Assembly (NCBI RefSeq): GCF_025195085.2
Contig: NZ_JANAVY020000001.1
Location: forward strand, 248,001-312,000
Direction of reading: 5' to 3'
DNA length: 64,000 nt
Source of the DNA: Vibrio intestinalis
Lineage (GTDB): Bacteria > Pseudomonadota > Gammaproteobacteria > Enterobacterales > Vibrionaceae
The translations under genes and the position numbers were made by a program. Of this stretch, positions 1 to 8,588 are shown in pieces. The notes beneath the pieces are model-generated. The model did no database searches, was not told where the DNA came from, and worked only from the letters and a program-made list of their open reading frames with translations. The stretch's first letter is position 1. Each line of letters opens with the position of its first letter.

Positions 1-78
1 GTTGGCGATAAGATTGGTTTCAGATTCCAAAAGCGCGACAGCTTGTTTGGTAAGTCGCTGGTAATGTTCTATTTTCAT
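1..78 (-). CDS. msrC: Free methionine-(R)-sulfoxide reductase (GAF domain), N-terminal fragment
   Basis: Only the first 26 codons lie in the window; the gene runs off the left edge. The reverse strand opens MKIEHYQRLTKQ and continues ALLESETNLIAN, which matches the start of the YebR/fRMsr GAF-domain family that reduces free Met-R-sulfoxide in the cytoplasm. In E. coli yebR sits beside yebS-yebT-rsmF, and the same partners follow here, which strengthens the call. Here, however, it is divergent from them and an ABC exporter gene lies between. The catalytic cysteines are outside the window, so activity cannot be judged. Confidence 0.7.
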   Translation of the reverse strand, partial: MKIEHYQRLTKQAVALLESETNLIAN

Positions 79-191
79 TATATTCCCACTAAATAACTTC
101 TTGGGGTATTTCCCTATTAAATCCAAAGAGACTTCTCTGATGAATCTACGTACAATGCCGCACATTCAGAATAATAAGCATTATCACTTTA

Positions 192-1988
192 ATGAGTAGT
201 CAGACCAACACTATTAGCCGTTCTTGGCTGATAACACAAGTAAAAACACACAAGTCCAAGCTGTTGTTTGCCAATTTTATCGCCATTGTTGCCACTTTAA
301 TCAGTGTCCCTATTCCTCTATTAATGCCGTTAATGGTTGATGAGGTTTTACTGGATAAACCGGCGACAGGTTTAGAGCTGATGAACATGGTTCTGCCCGA
401 CTCTATTCAAACACCAACAGGTTACATCTTTTTTACGCTGTTTCTGGTTATCTTGATGCGCTCTGGCAGCCAAGTGCTGAACATTCTGCAAAGCCGTCAG
501 TTCACTTTAGTTTCTAAGACCATCACTTACCAAATGCGTGTAAAGATGATTGAAAAGCTTGGTCGCATTAGCATTCGTCAATACGAAACGCGCGGCAGTG
601 GCGGCATTAACGCGCACCTGATTACCGATATAGAAACTATTGACCAGTTTATCGGCTCAACGCTTAGCAAGTTTTTGATTAGCTTATTTACGGTAATTGG
701 TACTGCGGGTGTGCTGCTTTGGCTGGAATGGCGATTAGGCCTGTTCATTTTGCTTGTTAACCCAGTCGTCATTTACTTCTCTCGTAAACTAGGTAGCAAA
801 GTTAAACACCTTAAAAAGCGTGAGAATCAATCTTTTGAGCGATTTCAGAATCGTTTAGTCGAAACCTTAGATGGCATTTATCAATTGCGCGCGGCCAACC
901 GCGAGAAAGAATTTCTAAATCAGCTCAAGCAACAAGCAGATCAAGTTCGCCAAGATGCCGATAAATATGCGTGGCAATCAGAAGCTGCTGGCCGCATTTC
1001 GTTTTTGTTGTTCCTATTGGGCTTTGAGCTATTTCGCGCGATTGCGATGTTAATGGTGCTGTTTAGTGATTTAACCATCGGCCAAATTTTTGCTGTGTTT
1101 GGCTATTTATGGTTTATGTTAGGCCCTGTTCAAGAGTTGCTAGGCATCCAGTTTTCTTGGTACAGCGCCAAGGCCGCTCTTGGTCGAATCAATACGTTAC
1201 TTGACCTTGAAGAAGAACACCGCCCACCAAGCAAGGTAAATCCATTCGTACAAGGGCAAGAAGTAGACGTAAAAGTAGAGAACATCGAATTCGCCTACAA
1301 TGAAGAAAGCAAAGTGCTCAATAACCTTTCATTACACATCCCTGCGGGGAAAAAAGTGGCATTGGTTGGCGCTAGCGGTGGCGGTAAATCAACCTTGATA
1401 CAGCTGTTAATTGGTGTGTATCGACAAAACTCAGGCTCTATTTTATTTAACCACCAACCGACTGAAGCGGTCAGTTTTGATGTAATTCGTGATCAGATAG
1501 CGGTGGTATTACAACAACCTATACTATTTAATGACAGCTTAAGGCATAATTTGACCCTTGGCGGTCAATACAGTGACGAGCAGTTATGGCAAGCACTTGA
1601 TGTCGCACAGATGCAGGATGTTATCACGCAGCTTAGTGACGGTTTAGAGACGCAAATTGGTCGCAGTGGTATTCGTTTATCCGGCGGTCAACGCCAGCGC
1701 TTAGCGATAGCGAGAATGATATTGAGCGATCCGAAATTCGTCATTTTAGATGAAGCGACATCCGCGCTTGATACCGCAACTGAAGCTGCACTGCACAAGG
1801 CATTGAATGAATTCCTCAATGGCCGCACCACTTTGATTGTTGCTCATCGCCTATCGGCAGTGAAACAAGCTGATTTAATTTACGTATTAGAAGACGGACA
1901 AGTTACCCAAACGGGAACGCACGGAGAATTAGTTGAACAACAAGGCTTATACCAAACCTTATATGGGTCGATTCAATCGCACGCGTAA
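192..1988 (+). CDS. ABC exporter, fused membrane and ATPase domains (MsbA-like half-transporter)
   Basis: A 598-residue half-transporter: an ABC type I exporter membrane domain (about residues 25-310, several hydrophobic helices) followed by a nucleotide-binding domain. Walker A GASGGGKS is near residue 393, the signature LSGGQRQR near 496, Walker B FVILDEATS follows, and the switch histidine is in VAHRLSA. All catalytic elements look intact, so it should work as a homodimer exporting a hydrophobic or amphipathic substrate across the inner membrane. There is no N-terminal peptidase domain. The substrate is unknown. It ends 36 bases before letA with no terminator between, so it is probably co-transcribed with the LetAB lipid-transport genes; a lipid substrate is an inference from that context only. 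Confidence 0.85.
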   Translation: MSSQTNTISRSWLITQVKTHKSKLLFANFIAIVATLISVPIPLLMPLMVDEVLLDKPATGLELMNMVLPDSIQTPTGYIFFTLFLVILMRSGSQVLNILQSRQFTLVSKTITYQMRVKMIEKLGRISIRQYETRGSGGINAHLITDIETIDQFIGSTLSKFLISLFTVIGTAGVLLWLEWRLGLFILLVNPVVIYFSRKLGSKVKHLKKRENQSFERFQNRLVETLDGIYQLRAANREKEFLNQLKQQADQVRQDADKYAWQSEAAGRISFLLFLLGFELFRAIAMLMVLFSDLTIGQIFAVFGYLWFMLGPVQELLGIQFSWYSAKAALGRINTLLDLEEEHRPPSKVNPFVQGQEVDVKVENIEFAYNEESKVLNNLSLHIPAGKKVALVGASGGGKSTLIQLLIGVYRQNSGSILFNHQPTEAVSFDVIRDQIAVVLQQPILFNDSLRHNLTLGGQYSDEQLWQALDVAQMQDVITQLSDGLETQIGRSGIRLSGGQRQRLAIARMILSDPKFVILDEATSALDTATEAALHKALNEFLNGRTTLIVAHRLSAVKQADLIYVLEDGQVTQTGTHGELVEQQGLYQTLYGSIQSHA

Positions 1989-2024
1989 TGTTCTTCTTTC
2001 GCAGTTTTGTGCTGGAGAGCTTTT

Positions 2025-3323
2025 ATGAGCTCTCCAAAACAAGAGTGTCGCGGCTCTGTGCCACAAATTACCTCCGCTACTCGTCTTTGCCAAGGATGTG
2101 AATTACCGATTGGAATCATAGAGGTTAAGCGCGGGAAAAGCGCCTATTGCCCTCGTTGCGGCACGCAGCTCTACCGAGGCGGCCAACCATCTCTTTCTGG
2201 TAACCTCGCAATAGCGTTAACCTGTTTATTGCTTTTTATTCCTTCTCACTTTTTCGAGTTCATTAGTATTCGCTTATTTGGTGTGATGATCCCAGCGACC
2301 TTACCATCAGGGGTATTTACCCTATTTGGTGAAGGCTTCATCTTTTTATCTTTACTGATTTTCTTCTGTAGCTCTATCGCGCCCCTTTTAGTGTGTAGCG
2401 CTGTTGTTAGCGCCCATGCGGCACTCAAATATCGTCACTTTAAGCTACTCAAAACCTCACTATGGTTAATTCAGCACCTTAAGCACTGGGTGATGATTGA
2501 TGTGTTCCTTATTAGCGTGGCCATCTCATGCTTTAAGTTGCAAGACTACTCTGACATTTTTGTTGGCCCTGGATTATATGGTTTGATTCTACTCCAACTG
2601 TTTACGGTACTGCTGGTCAGTCGAGTGAGTATTCGTCGCTATTGGGAGAGCTACCAAACGGAAAGTAGCTTTGAGTTCGGGCACAAAAGCGTCCATTGTA
2701 CTGCGTGTCATCTTTCTCAGCCCGAAGGTGAGCAATGTGTTCGCTGCGATAAGCCTCTTTATCATCGAGCCCCGCAATCAATCCAAAAAACTTGGGCTTA
2801 CCTGATTGCTGCGTCCATTGCTATCTTTCCTGCGAACTTGATCCCGATATCAATTTTGCTCACCAACGGTAAACGCCTAGAAGATACAATTTTCTCCGGC
2901 GTGGCGGCATTGGTTAAAAACGGTATGACTGGCATTGCCATCATTATCTTTGTAGCCAGTATTGTTGTGCCGGTCGCGAAAATTCTCGGCCTCGCCTATA
3001 TCTTGTTAGCCGCGCACTTCAAACGACAAATTTTTCACCGACAAAGGATGATTATCTACTTTGTTGTGAAATGGATCGGCAAATGGTCAATGATGGATCT
3101 GTTTGTTATATCAATCATGATGACCTTAGTTGACCGCGGTCAAATCCTTGATTTTACACCGGGTTATGGCGCTGTCGCTTTCGGGTTTGTTGTGGTATTA
3201 ACCATGCTAGCCGCAGAAAGTTTTGATCCGCGATTTATCTGGGACAACTACTCAGAGAAATCCAACCAAACATCAGGTAACACCAAACCTAGTTCTATTA
3301 ACAATGAGTCTGTGAATGAGTAA
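2025..3323 (+). CDS. letA: LetA-type inner-membrane lipid transport protein (PqiA family)
   Basis: PqiA/YebS family membrane protein, 432 residues from the ATG chosen here. It has two zinc-ribbon-like cytoplasmic segments, each with paired CxxC motifs (CQGC and CPRC early, CTAC and CVRC in the middle), and two blocks of about four transmembrane helices, the family's internal duplication. LetA is the inner-membrane partner of LetB in phospholipid trafficking across the periplasm. An upstream in-frame TTG at 2007 exists, but the ATG at 2025 has a GGAGAG ribosome site just ahead and gives a family-like N-terminus. The stop overlaps the letB start by 8 bases (ATGAGTAA), indicating translational coupling. 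Confidence 0.9.
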   Translation: MSSPKQECRGSVPQITSATRLCQGCELPIGIIEVKRGKSAYCPRCGTQLYRGGQPSLSGNLAIALTCLLLFIPSHFFEFISIRLFGVMIPATLPSGVFTLFGEGFIFLSLLIFFCSSIAPLLVCSAVVSAHAALKYRHFKLLKTSLWLIQHLKHWVMIDVFLISVAISCFKLQDYSDIFVGPGLYGLILLQLFTVLLVSRVSIRRYWESYQTESSFEFGHKSVHCTACHLSQPEGEQCVRCDKPLYHRAPQSIQKTWAYLIAASIAIFPANLIPISILLTNGKRLEDTIFSGVAALVKNGMTGIAIIIFVASIVVPVAKILGLAYILLAAHFKRQIFHRQRMIIYFVVKWIGKWSMMDLFVISIMMTLVDRGQILDFTPGYGAVAFGFVVVLTMLAAESFDPRFIWDNYSEKSNQTSGNTKPSSINNESVNE

Positions 3324-5949
3324 CCAAACGTCTTCGCCAACTTCGTATGCTCCCGATGTGAAGCGTAATAAAGGCATTTCCCCTCTTTGGATTTTGCCGA
3401 TCTTAACCATGCTGTTAGCCGGTTGGTTGGTCTATAAAGCCATCCATGATGCAGGGCAAAGAGTGCAAATTCATTTTTCTGATGCACAGGGCTTAATTGC
3501 CGGGCGCACTACCATTCGCTATCAAGGCTTGGAAGTGGGCATGGTGCGTTCAATCAACCTTGGCGAAGATCTATCAAGCATCTACGTCGAAGCAGACATC
3601 TACCCTGATGCCACCCAGCTGCTTACAGACAAAACACGCTTTTGGATGGTCAAACCTACCGCGTCACTATCAGGTATTTCCGGCTTAGATGCCTTAGTAT
3701 CGGGTAACTACATTGCCATTCAACCAAGTGACGAAGGCGGCGAACTTAAAACCGAATTTGTCGCTTTAGAGCGTGCCCCGTCTGATTTACTCGCTAAACA
3801 AGGGCTCAACATCAGCCTAAAAGCGCAAGACTTGGGCGGTATTTCCATCGGTTCACAAATTCTGTATCGCAAAATCCCTATCGGTGAGGTATACAGCTAT
3901 CAATTGGATAACAACAGTAAGAACGTGATTATCCAAGCGTCTATCCAAGATGAATATCGCTCTATCATTACTGACGAAAGCCGCTTTTGGAACGTCAGTG
4001 GCATCGGCGCAAACATCGGTTTTTCAGGGGTAGATATTCGCCTTGAAAGCCTAACATCACTGATTGGTGGTTCAATTGCCGTTGATTCGCCAGACAAAGG
4101 CGAACCAGTGATGGATAACACCTTGTTTAAGCTCTACCCTGATCTGAAAACAGCAGGTCGCGGTATTCCGATTAAGATTGCTCTGCCAGACGACAACAAA
4201 ATCAGCCCATCTGGCGCACCTATTATTTACCGCGGATTAGAGATCGGCCAAATCACCGACTTAGCCTTAGATGAATCGCGCGAGCAAATCATTGCTTCAG
4301 CCGCGATTGAGCCCGCATTCAGTGACATGCTCACCAGTGGCACTCAATTGATTTTAGAAGAGGCACAAGTCTCGCTTTCTGGCGTAGAGAATCTAACCAA
4401 CTTGGTTAAGGGTAACTTCTTAACGCTTGTACCGGGTGAAGGGGAAAAAGTTCGTCACTTTACTGCAATTCGCAAAAACGCGTTTAAGAAGCAGCAGGCA
4501 AAATCGATTCCTGTTCAGCTCGTTTCAGACAACTCATTTGGCCTTGATTCGGGTGCCAAGATTCTCTATCGCGGAATTAAAGTAGGTAGCATTACTCAGG
4601 TCAACTTAGTCGATGACCAAGTTCGTTTCGATACTTTGATTGATAAACGCTATGCCAACTTAATCAAATCGCAAAACCGATTCTTCGTTACTGGCAGTGC
4701 TAAAGCCGAGCTAACCGAATCTGGCTTAAATATTACGGTGCCACCCGCTAAGCAGCTATTAACTGGCTCTATCAGTTTCGTCAGTGAAGGCGCAGCTAAG
4801 CCAAGCAAGCACTACAAACTCTACCAAAGCCAATCGTTAGCTGAGTTAGCGAAATACAACTTATCAGGCTCTTACAAACTGACGCTTTTGGCTGACGAAC
4901 TCCCTCCTGTATCAAAGGGAAGCCCTCTTCTTTATCGCAACTTACAAGTTGGTAGCGTGGCTGACTTCAAACTGGTTGATGGTAAAGTGCTCGTGGCTGT
5001 GAGTATCGAAAATCAATACAAGCACCTTATCACTCAACAAACCGTGTTTTGGAACCGTTCAGGCGTTGAGATTGATGCTAGCTTAGCAGGTGTTAGCGTA
5101 AAAGCTTCACCTCTGAAAACCTTAGTACAAGGCGGCATTGCGTTTGATTCCCTATCGGGCGTTGAAAACAAACAAGGCGAACGTTGGTTACTGTATAAAG
5201 ACTTCAAAAATGCGCGTAAATCTGGCCACGCGATTAGCCTTGTTGCCGGTGGCGATAGCAATGTTGGAGTCGGCACACCCATTAAATTCAGCGGCGTAAA
5301 AGTGGGTGAAGTAACCGACATTAAGCCTAATTTTATCAATGGTAACGTCGACCTATCAGCCCGCATTCTGCCTGAATACGCCGATAGAATCGCACGCTCA
5401 GGCGCTTACTTCTGGTTGCCACAGCCTGAAGTTGGTTTAAGCGGTGTTAAGAATTTAGAGAACCTACTTAGCCAATCCATTGCGGTTGAAGTGGGACACG
5501 GCAACAAAACCAGCACCTTCACGCTGCACGACCAACCAAGCAGCTCCGAAGGGGTTAAATTTACGCTTCAAAGTGAAACACGCGGATCTGTTAGTATTGG
5601 TACCCCTATCCTGTTCAGAGACATGGAAGTGGGCGTAGTGACAGATGTCGAACTGGGCGAATTTGCCGATCGCATCATTACATCGATTTCTATCGAGTCA
5701 AAATATGCCTATCTAATTAGACAAAATACTGTGTTCTGGAATACTTCCGGTGTGGATGTCTCAATCGGCTTATCGGGCGCGAACATTAAAGCGGGTACCA
5801 TTGATAGCTTAGTGCGCGGCGGTATTACCTTTGCTACTCCTGAGCAATCAGAACTGCAACCGATGGCTAAATCTAACCAAAGCTTCTTCCTCTACCCAGA
5901 GCCAGAGGAAAGCTGGAAGACATGGCGCACCGCGATTCCAAAACCTTAA
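3316..5949 (+). CDS. letB: LetB, seven-MCE-domain intermembrane lipid conduit
   Basis: 877 residues, the same length as E. coli LetB/YebT as I recall it. One N-terminal transmembrane helix (LWILPILTMLLAGWLVYKA) anchors a periplasmic chain of seven MCE domains. Seven repeats of the strand pattern 'xxIxYRGLxVGxV' can be counted (for example IRYQGLEVGMV, ILYRKIPIGEV, IIYRGLEIGQI, ILYRGIKVGSI, LLYRNLQVGSV, IKFSGVKVGEV, ILFRDMEVGVV). In the family these stack as hexameric rings forming a hydrophobic tunnel spanning the periplasm between inner and outer membranes. It is translationally coupled to letA and followed by a strong terminator, so letB is the last gene of the unit. Confidence 0.95.
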   Translation: MSNQTSSPTSYAPDVKRNKGISPLWILPILTMLLAGWLVYKAIHDAGQRVQIHFSDAQGLIAGRTTIRYQGLEVGMVRSINLGEDLSSIYVEADIYPDATQLLTDKTRFWMVKPTASLSGISGLDALVSGNYIAIQPSDEGGELKTEFVALERAPSDLLAKQGLNISLKAQDLGGISIGSQILYRKIPIGEVYSYQLDNNSKNVIIQASIQDEYRSIITDESRFWNVSGIGANIGFSGVDIRLESLTSLIGGSIAVDSPDKGEPVMDNTLFKLYPDLKTAGRGIPIKIALPDDNKISPSGAPIIYRGLEIGQITDLALDESREQIIASAAIEPAFSDMLTSGTQLILEEAQVSLSGVENLTNLVKGNFLTLVPGEGEKVRHFTAIRKNAFKKQQAKSIPVQLVSDNSFGLDSGAKILYRGIKVGSITQVNLVDDQVRFDTLIDKRYANLIKSQNRFFVTGSAKAELTESGLNITVPPAKQLLTGSISFVSEGAAKPSKHYKLYQSQSLAELAKYNLSGSYKLTLLADELPPVSKGSPLLYRNLQVGSVADFKLVDGKVLVAVSIENQYKHLITQQTVFWNRSGVEIDASLAGVSVKASPLKTLVQGGIAFDSLSGVENKQGERWLLYKDFKNARKSGHAISLVAGGDSNVGVGTPIKFSGVKVGEVTDIKPNFINGNVDLSARILPEYADRIARSGAYFWLPQPEVGLSGVKNLENLLSQSIAVEVGHGNKTSTFTLHDQPSSSEGVKFTLQSETRGSVSIGTPILFRDMEVGVVTDVELGEFADRIITSISIESKYAYLIRQNTVFWNTSGVDVSIGLSGANIKAGTIDSLVRGGITFATPEQSELQPMAKSNQSFFLYPEPEESWKTWRTAIPKP

Positions 5950-5953
5950 CCTT

Positions 5954-5982
5954 AAAAACGCAGCAATCGCTGCGTTTTTTCT
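5954..5982 (+). terminator. Rho-independent terminator after letB
   Basis: Stem ACGCAGC / GCTGCGT with loop AATC, followed by six T. It lies 4 bases after the letB stop and separates the ABC-letAB unit from rsmF. Confidence 0.9.
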
Positions 5983-6062
5983 TTTACGGATAAAGAGTGA
6001 ACTGCAATTTTCAGTTAAGCACTATACAATAGCCGCCAGTTTGATTTGAACGAGATACTACC

Positions 6063-7487
6063 TTGCACCAGAACGTCTACCTACCAGAAGAATTTCTAAA
6101 CGAGATGAAGGCCATCATGCCGGAATCACTCTCTATGGATGACTTTATTTCCGCTTGCCAGCGCCCATTGCGTAAAAGCATTCGAGTCAACACATTGAAA
6201 ATCTCCGTTGAAGAATTTGTGGCTCGCGCAGAACGTAAAGGATGGCAGCTATCCCCTGTTCCTTGGTGTAAGCAAGGCTTCTGGATTGAAGCCGATGAAT
6301 CTGAAGTTCCACTTGGTAATACCGCTGAGCACATGGCTGGGTTGTTCTACATCCAAGAAGCCAGCTCTATGATGCCTGTATCAGCGCTGTTCGATATTGA
6401 GCCAACACAGTACCAATCCGTGCTCGATATGGCCGCAGCTCCTGGCTCTAAAACGACCCAGATTGCCGCATGCATGGAAAACCAAGGTGTGTTAGTCGCG
6501 AACGAGTTTTCAGCGAGCCGCGTAAAAGTGCTACACGCAAACATTGAGCGTTGCGGCGTACGAAATGCAGCACTGAGTAACTATGATGGCCGAGTGTTTG
6601 GTGGTTGGTTACCTGAGCATTTTGATGCGGTACTGATTGATGCTCCATGTTCTGGTGAAGGTACGGTGCGCAAAGATGCGGACGCAATGAAAAACTGGAG
6701 CAAAGAGTCGGTTATTGCCATTTCAGATACGCAAAAAGACCTTATCGAGAGCGCTTTCCATGCACTCAAGCCTGGTGGCGTCATGGTCTACTCAACCTGT
6801 ACCTTGAGCATTGAAGAAAACCAACAAGTTTGCCATCACTTAAAACAAACCTTTGGCGATTTAGTCGAGTTCGATGATTTAACACCGCTATTCCCTGAAG
6901 CAAAAACCGCAATCACTGAAGATGGCTTTTTGCATATATTCCCGCAGATGTATGACTGTGAGGGTTTCTTTGTCGCAAGACTTCGTAAAACAGGTTCTGT
7001 GACGCCACCACCGGTGAAAAAGCGCCTAGGTAAATTCCCGTTTGCCAAAGCGAGCAACAAAGTCGCGCAACAGATTGCCGATTCACTAAAACAAACCTTA
7101 AACATTAGCCTACCCGCTGACAGCGCAGTTTGGTTGCGTGATAACGATGTTTGGCTGTTTCCACAAGCACTCGAACCCATGTTGACTGAATTTAAATTCT
7201 CTCGCATGGGCATCAAGATCGCTGAAGCTCATAAGAAGGGTTACCGCTGGCAACACCAAGTGGCGACCACACTTGCCACCGATGCTGACTCACAAAGTGT
7301 CGAGTTATCTATCGAAGATGCAAGAGAATGGTTTATGGGTCGTGATGTTCGACCAGAAGGCCTGTCAGGTAAAGGCGAAGTGATTGTGAAATTCAATAAC
7401 GATGTGATTGGCTTAGGAAAGTGGGTAGGAAACCGAGTTAAGAATGGCCTGCCGCGAGAGCTTGTTAGAGATAAAAATCTGTTCTAA
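6063..7487 (+). CDS. rsmF: 16S rRNA m5C1407 methyltransferase RsmF
   Basis: 474 residues, close to E. coli RsmF (YebU) throughout. The N-terminal PUA-like/NOL1 region reads CQRPLRKSIRVNT; the Rossmann SAM site is DMAAAPGSKTTQIA. Both conserved cysteines of RNA m5C methylases are present, in DAPCSGEG and STCTLS. The protein methylates C1407 of 16S rRNA in the 30S subunit. The start is a TTG at 6063: the protein then begins MHQNVYLPEEF, matching the family N-terminus, and no ATG lies nearby at that point. Position after letB is the same as in E. coli. Confidence 0.93.
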   Translation: MHQNVYLPEEFLNEMKAIMPESLSMDDFISACQRPLRKSIRVNTLKISVEEFVARAERKGWQLSPVPWCKQGFWIEADESEVPLGNTAEHMAGLFYIQEASSMMPVSALFDIEPTQYQSVLDMAAAPGSKTTQIAACMENQGVLVANEFSASRVKVLHANIERCGVRNAALSNYDGRVFGGWLPEHFDAVLIDAPCSGEGTVRKDADAMKNWSKESVIAISDTQKDLIESAFHALKPGGVMVYSTCTLSIEENQQVCHHLKQTFGDLVEFDDLTPLFPEAKTAITEDGFLHIFPQMYDCEGFFVARLRKTGSVTPPPVKKRLGKFPFAKASNKVAQQIADSLKQTLNISLPADSAVWLRDNDVWLFPQALEPMLTEFKFSRMGIKIAEAHKKGYRWQHQVATTLATDADSQSVELSIEDAREWFMGRDVRPEGLSGKGEVIVKFNNDVIGLGKWVGNRVKNGLPRELVRDKNLF

Positions 7488-7542
7488 ACGCAAGAGCTTA
7501 GTTCCAAATTCCAACAAATTCTCGCACTAACGAAATTTTGTA

Positions 7543-7552
7543 CTACACTTAA
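7543..7552 (+). promoter_or_regulatory. Putative sigma-S promoter (-10 region) of the sdsR-like RNA
   Basis: The bases CTACACTTAA fit the extended -10 consensus for RpoS-dependent promoters (CTAYRCTTAA). The expected start would be around 7556-7558, which is also where similarity to SdsR begins. No good -35 is seen, as is usual for sigma-S promoters. This is inferred from sequence only. Confidence 0.65.
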
Positions 7553-7556
7553 TTTA

Positions 7557-7648
7557 TGAGTTAAGCAGTAATATCAAACAGTTAGCGCAGGCTCAGTAGA
7601 GCCCTTCCCCTAAGGCCCGGATCGGGATAAGATCTGGGCCTTTTTTTG
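7557..7648 (+). ncRNA. sdsR: SdsR (RyeB)-like small RNA
   Basis: About 92 nt. It shares with remembered E. coli SdsR the core TTAGCGCA, then a small hairpin GGCTC-loop-GAGCC (7590-7603), then a pyrimidine-rich TTCCC stretch, then a long terminator stem (7613-7623 with 7631-7641, one G-T pair) ending in seven T. The upstream -10 fits sigma-S. Position also agrees: it lies directly downstream of rsmF, and in E. coli sdsR lies close to yebU/rsmF near pphA. SdsR is an Hfq-dependent stationary-phase RNA regulating outer-membrane and repair genes in enterobacteria; targets in this organism are unknown. The 5' end is approximate. Confidence 0.75.
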
Positions 7649-7658
7649 TCTGGTCTAA

Positions 7659-8492
7659 TTAAACCAGACGAATGCCTTCTTTTTCGATGGTGATTTTTCC
7701 TGCTTTATACAGGCCACCGATGGTCTTTTTGAAGGTACCTTTACTGGTTCTAAACGCGGCAAAAATCGCATCCGGTGAAGACTTATCATTCAGCGGTAAG
7801 AAACCATCTTTCTTTTCAAGCAGTTCGATAATCTTGGTGCTTAAGTCATCCATCTTAGCTACACCAACCTTTTGCAAAGAAAGATCGATTTTGCCATCTT
7901 CACGAATCGCTTTGATGTAACCCTTAACCTTTTTACCGACAAACAGCTTGCCAAACACATCAGAGCTAAAGATCATGCCCCAATGTTCACAGTTAACAAT
8001 CGCCTTGTAGCCAAGCTCACTGCGCTCAGCAATCAACAAGTCGACTTGCTGGTTACGCGTGTAATTGGCTGGCGTATTATCTAGGTGTTTATTGAACTTA
8101 GTTGTACCTACGATGCGGCCAGAGGCCTTATCTGTGTAGACATAAACTAAAATGGTCTGCCCTTCAGCTAAACGACCACGTTGCTCGCTGAATGGTATCA
8201 GTAGATCTTTGCTCTTGATGCCCCAGTTAACAAATGCACCTGTCGCATTGATGCCTTCAATCTTCATTAGGCCCCATTCGCCAACTTGAGCGATTGGTGT
8301 TTCAGTCGTTGCAGCGAGTTGGTTATCAGAATCAAAATACAAAAATGCATCGATAAACTGACCGACTTCGGTACCTTCCGGAACGAAGCGACTTGGTAGC
8401 AGGCTAGACCCAAATTCTCCGGCGTCTAAGAACACGCCAAATTCGGTTTTCTTTACTACTTCTAGGTGGTTTACTTGCCCAACGTTAATCAT
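7659..8492 (-). CDS. CvfB/YitL-like S1 RNA-binding protein
   Basis: 277 residues from the ATG at 8492 (MINVGQVNHLEV). It contains S1-like beta-barrel segments, including FGVFLDAG near the start, WGLMKIEG in the middle and a classical S1 stretch VKGYIKAIREDGKIDLSLQ. It ends in a winged-helix-like tail with GGLYKAGKI. This is the architecture of the CvfB family (conserved virulence factor B), cytoplasmic RNA-binding proteins of undefined molecular role. The longer reading frame to 8570 was not used because residues before MINVG do not look like the family. It is convergent with the sdsR-like RNA, whose terminator lies 11 bases past its stop. Confidence 0.8.
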   Translation of the reverse strand: MINVGQVNHLEVVKKTEFGVFLDAGEFGSSLLPSRFVPEGTEVGQFIDAFLYFDSDNQLAATTETPIAQVGEWGLMKIEGINATGAFVNWGIKSKDLLIPFSEQRGRLAEGQTILVYVYTDKASGRIVGTTKFNKHLDNTPANYTRNQQVDLLIAERSELGYKAIVNCEHWGMIFSSDVFGKLFVGKKVKGYIKAIREDGKIDLSLQKVGVAKMDDLSTKIIELLEKKDGFLPLNDKSSPDAIFAAFRTSKGTFKKTIGGLYKAGKITIEKEGIRLV

Positions 8493-8588
8493 TGTATTTT
8501 TTCTCTGTAACACATAATGAGGGCGATTATAACGAAACTCTGGTATGCTTGCTCGCGGTAATTTGAACAATTTTTCTAGGAGCTATCT

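Noticed and set aside
7557-7648. CsrB/CsrC-type or Qrr small RNA
   Set aside because: No repeated GGA loops and no Qrr core; the sequence fits SdsR instead.
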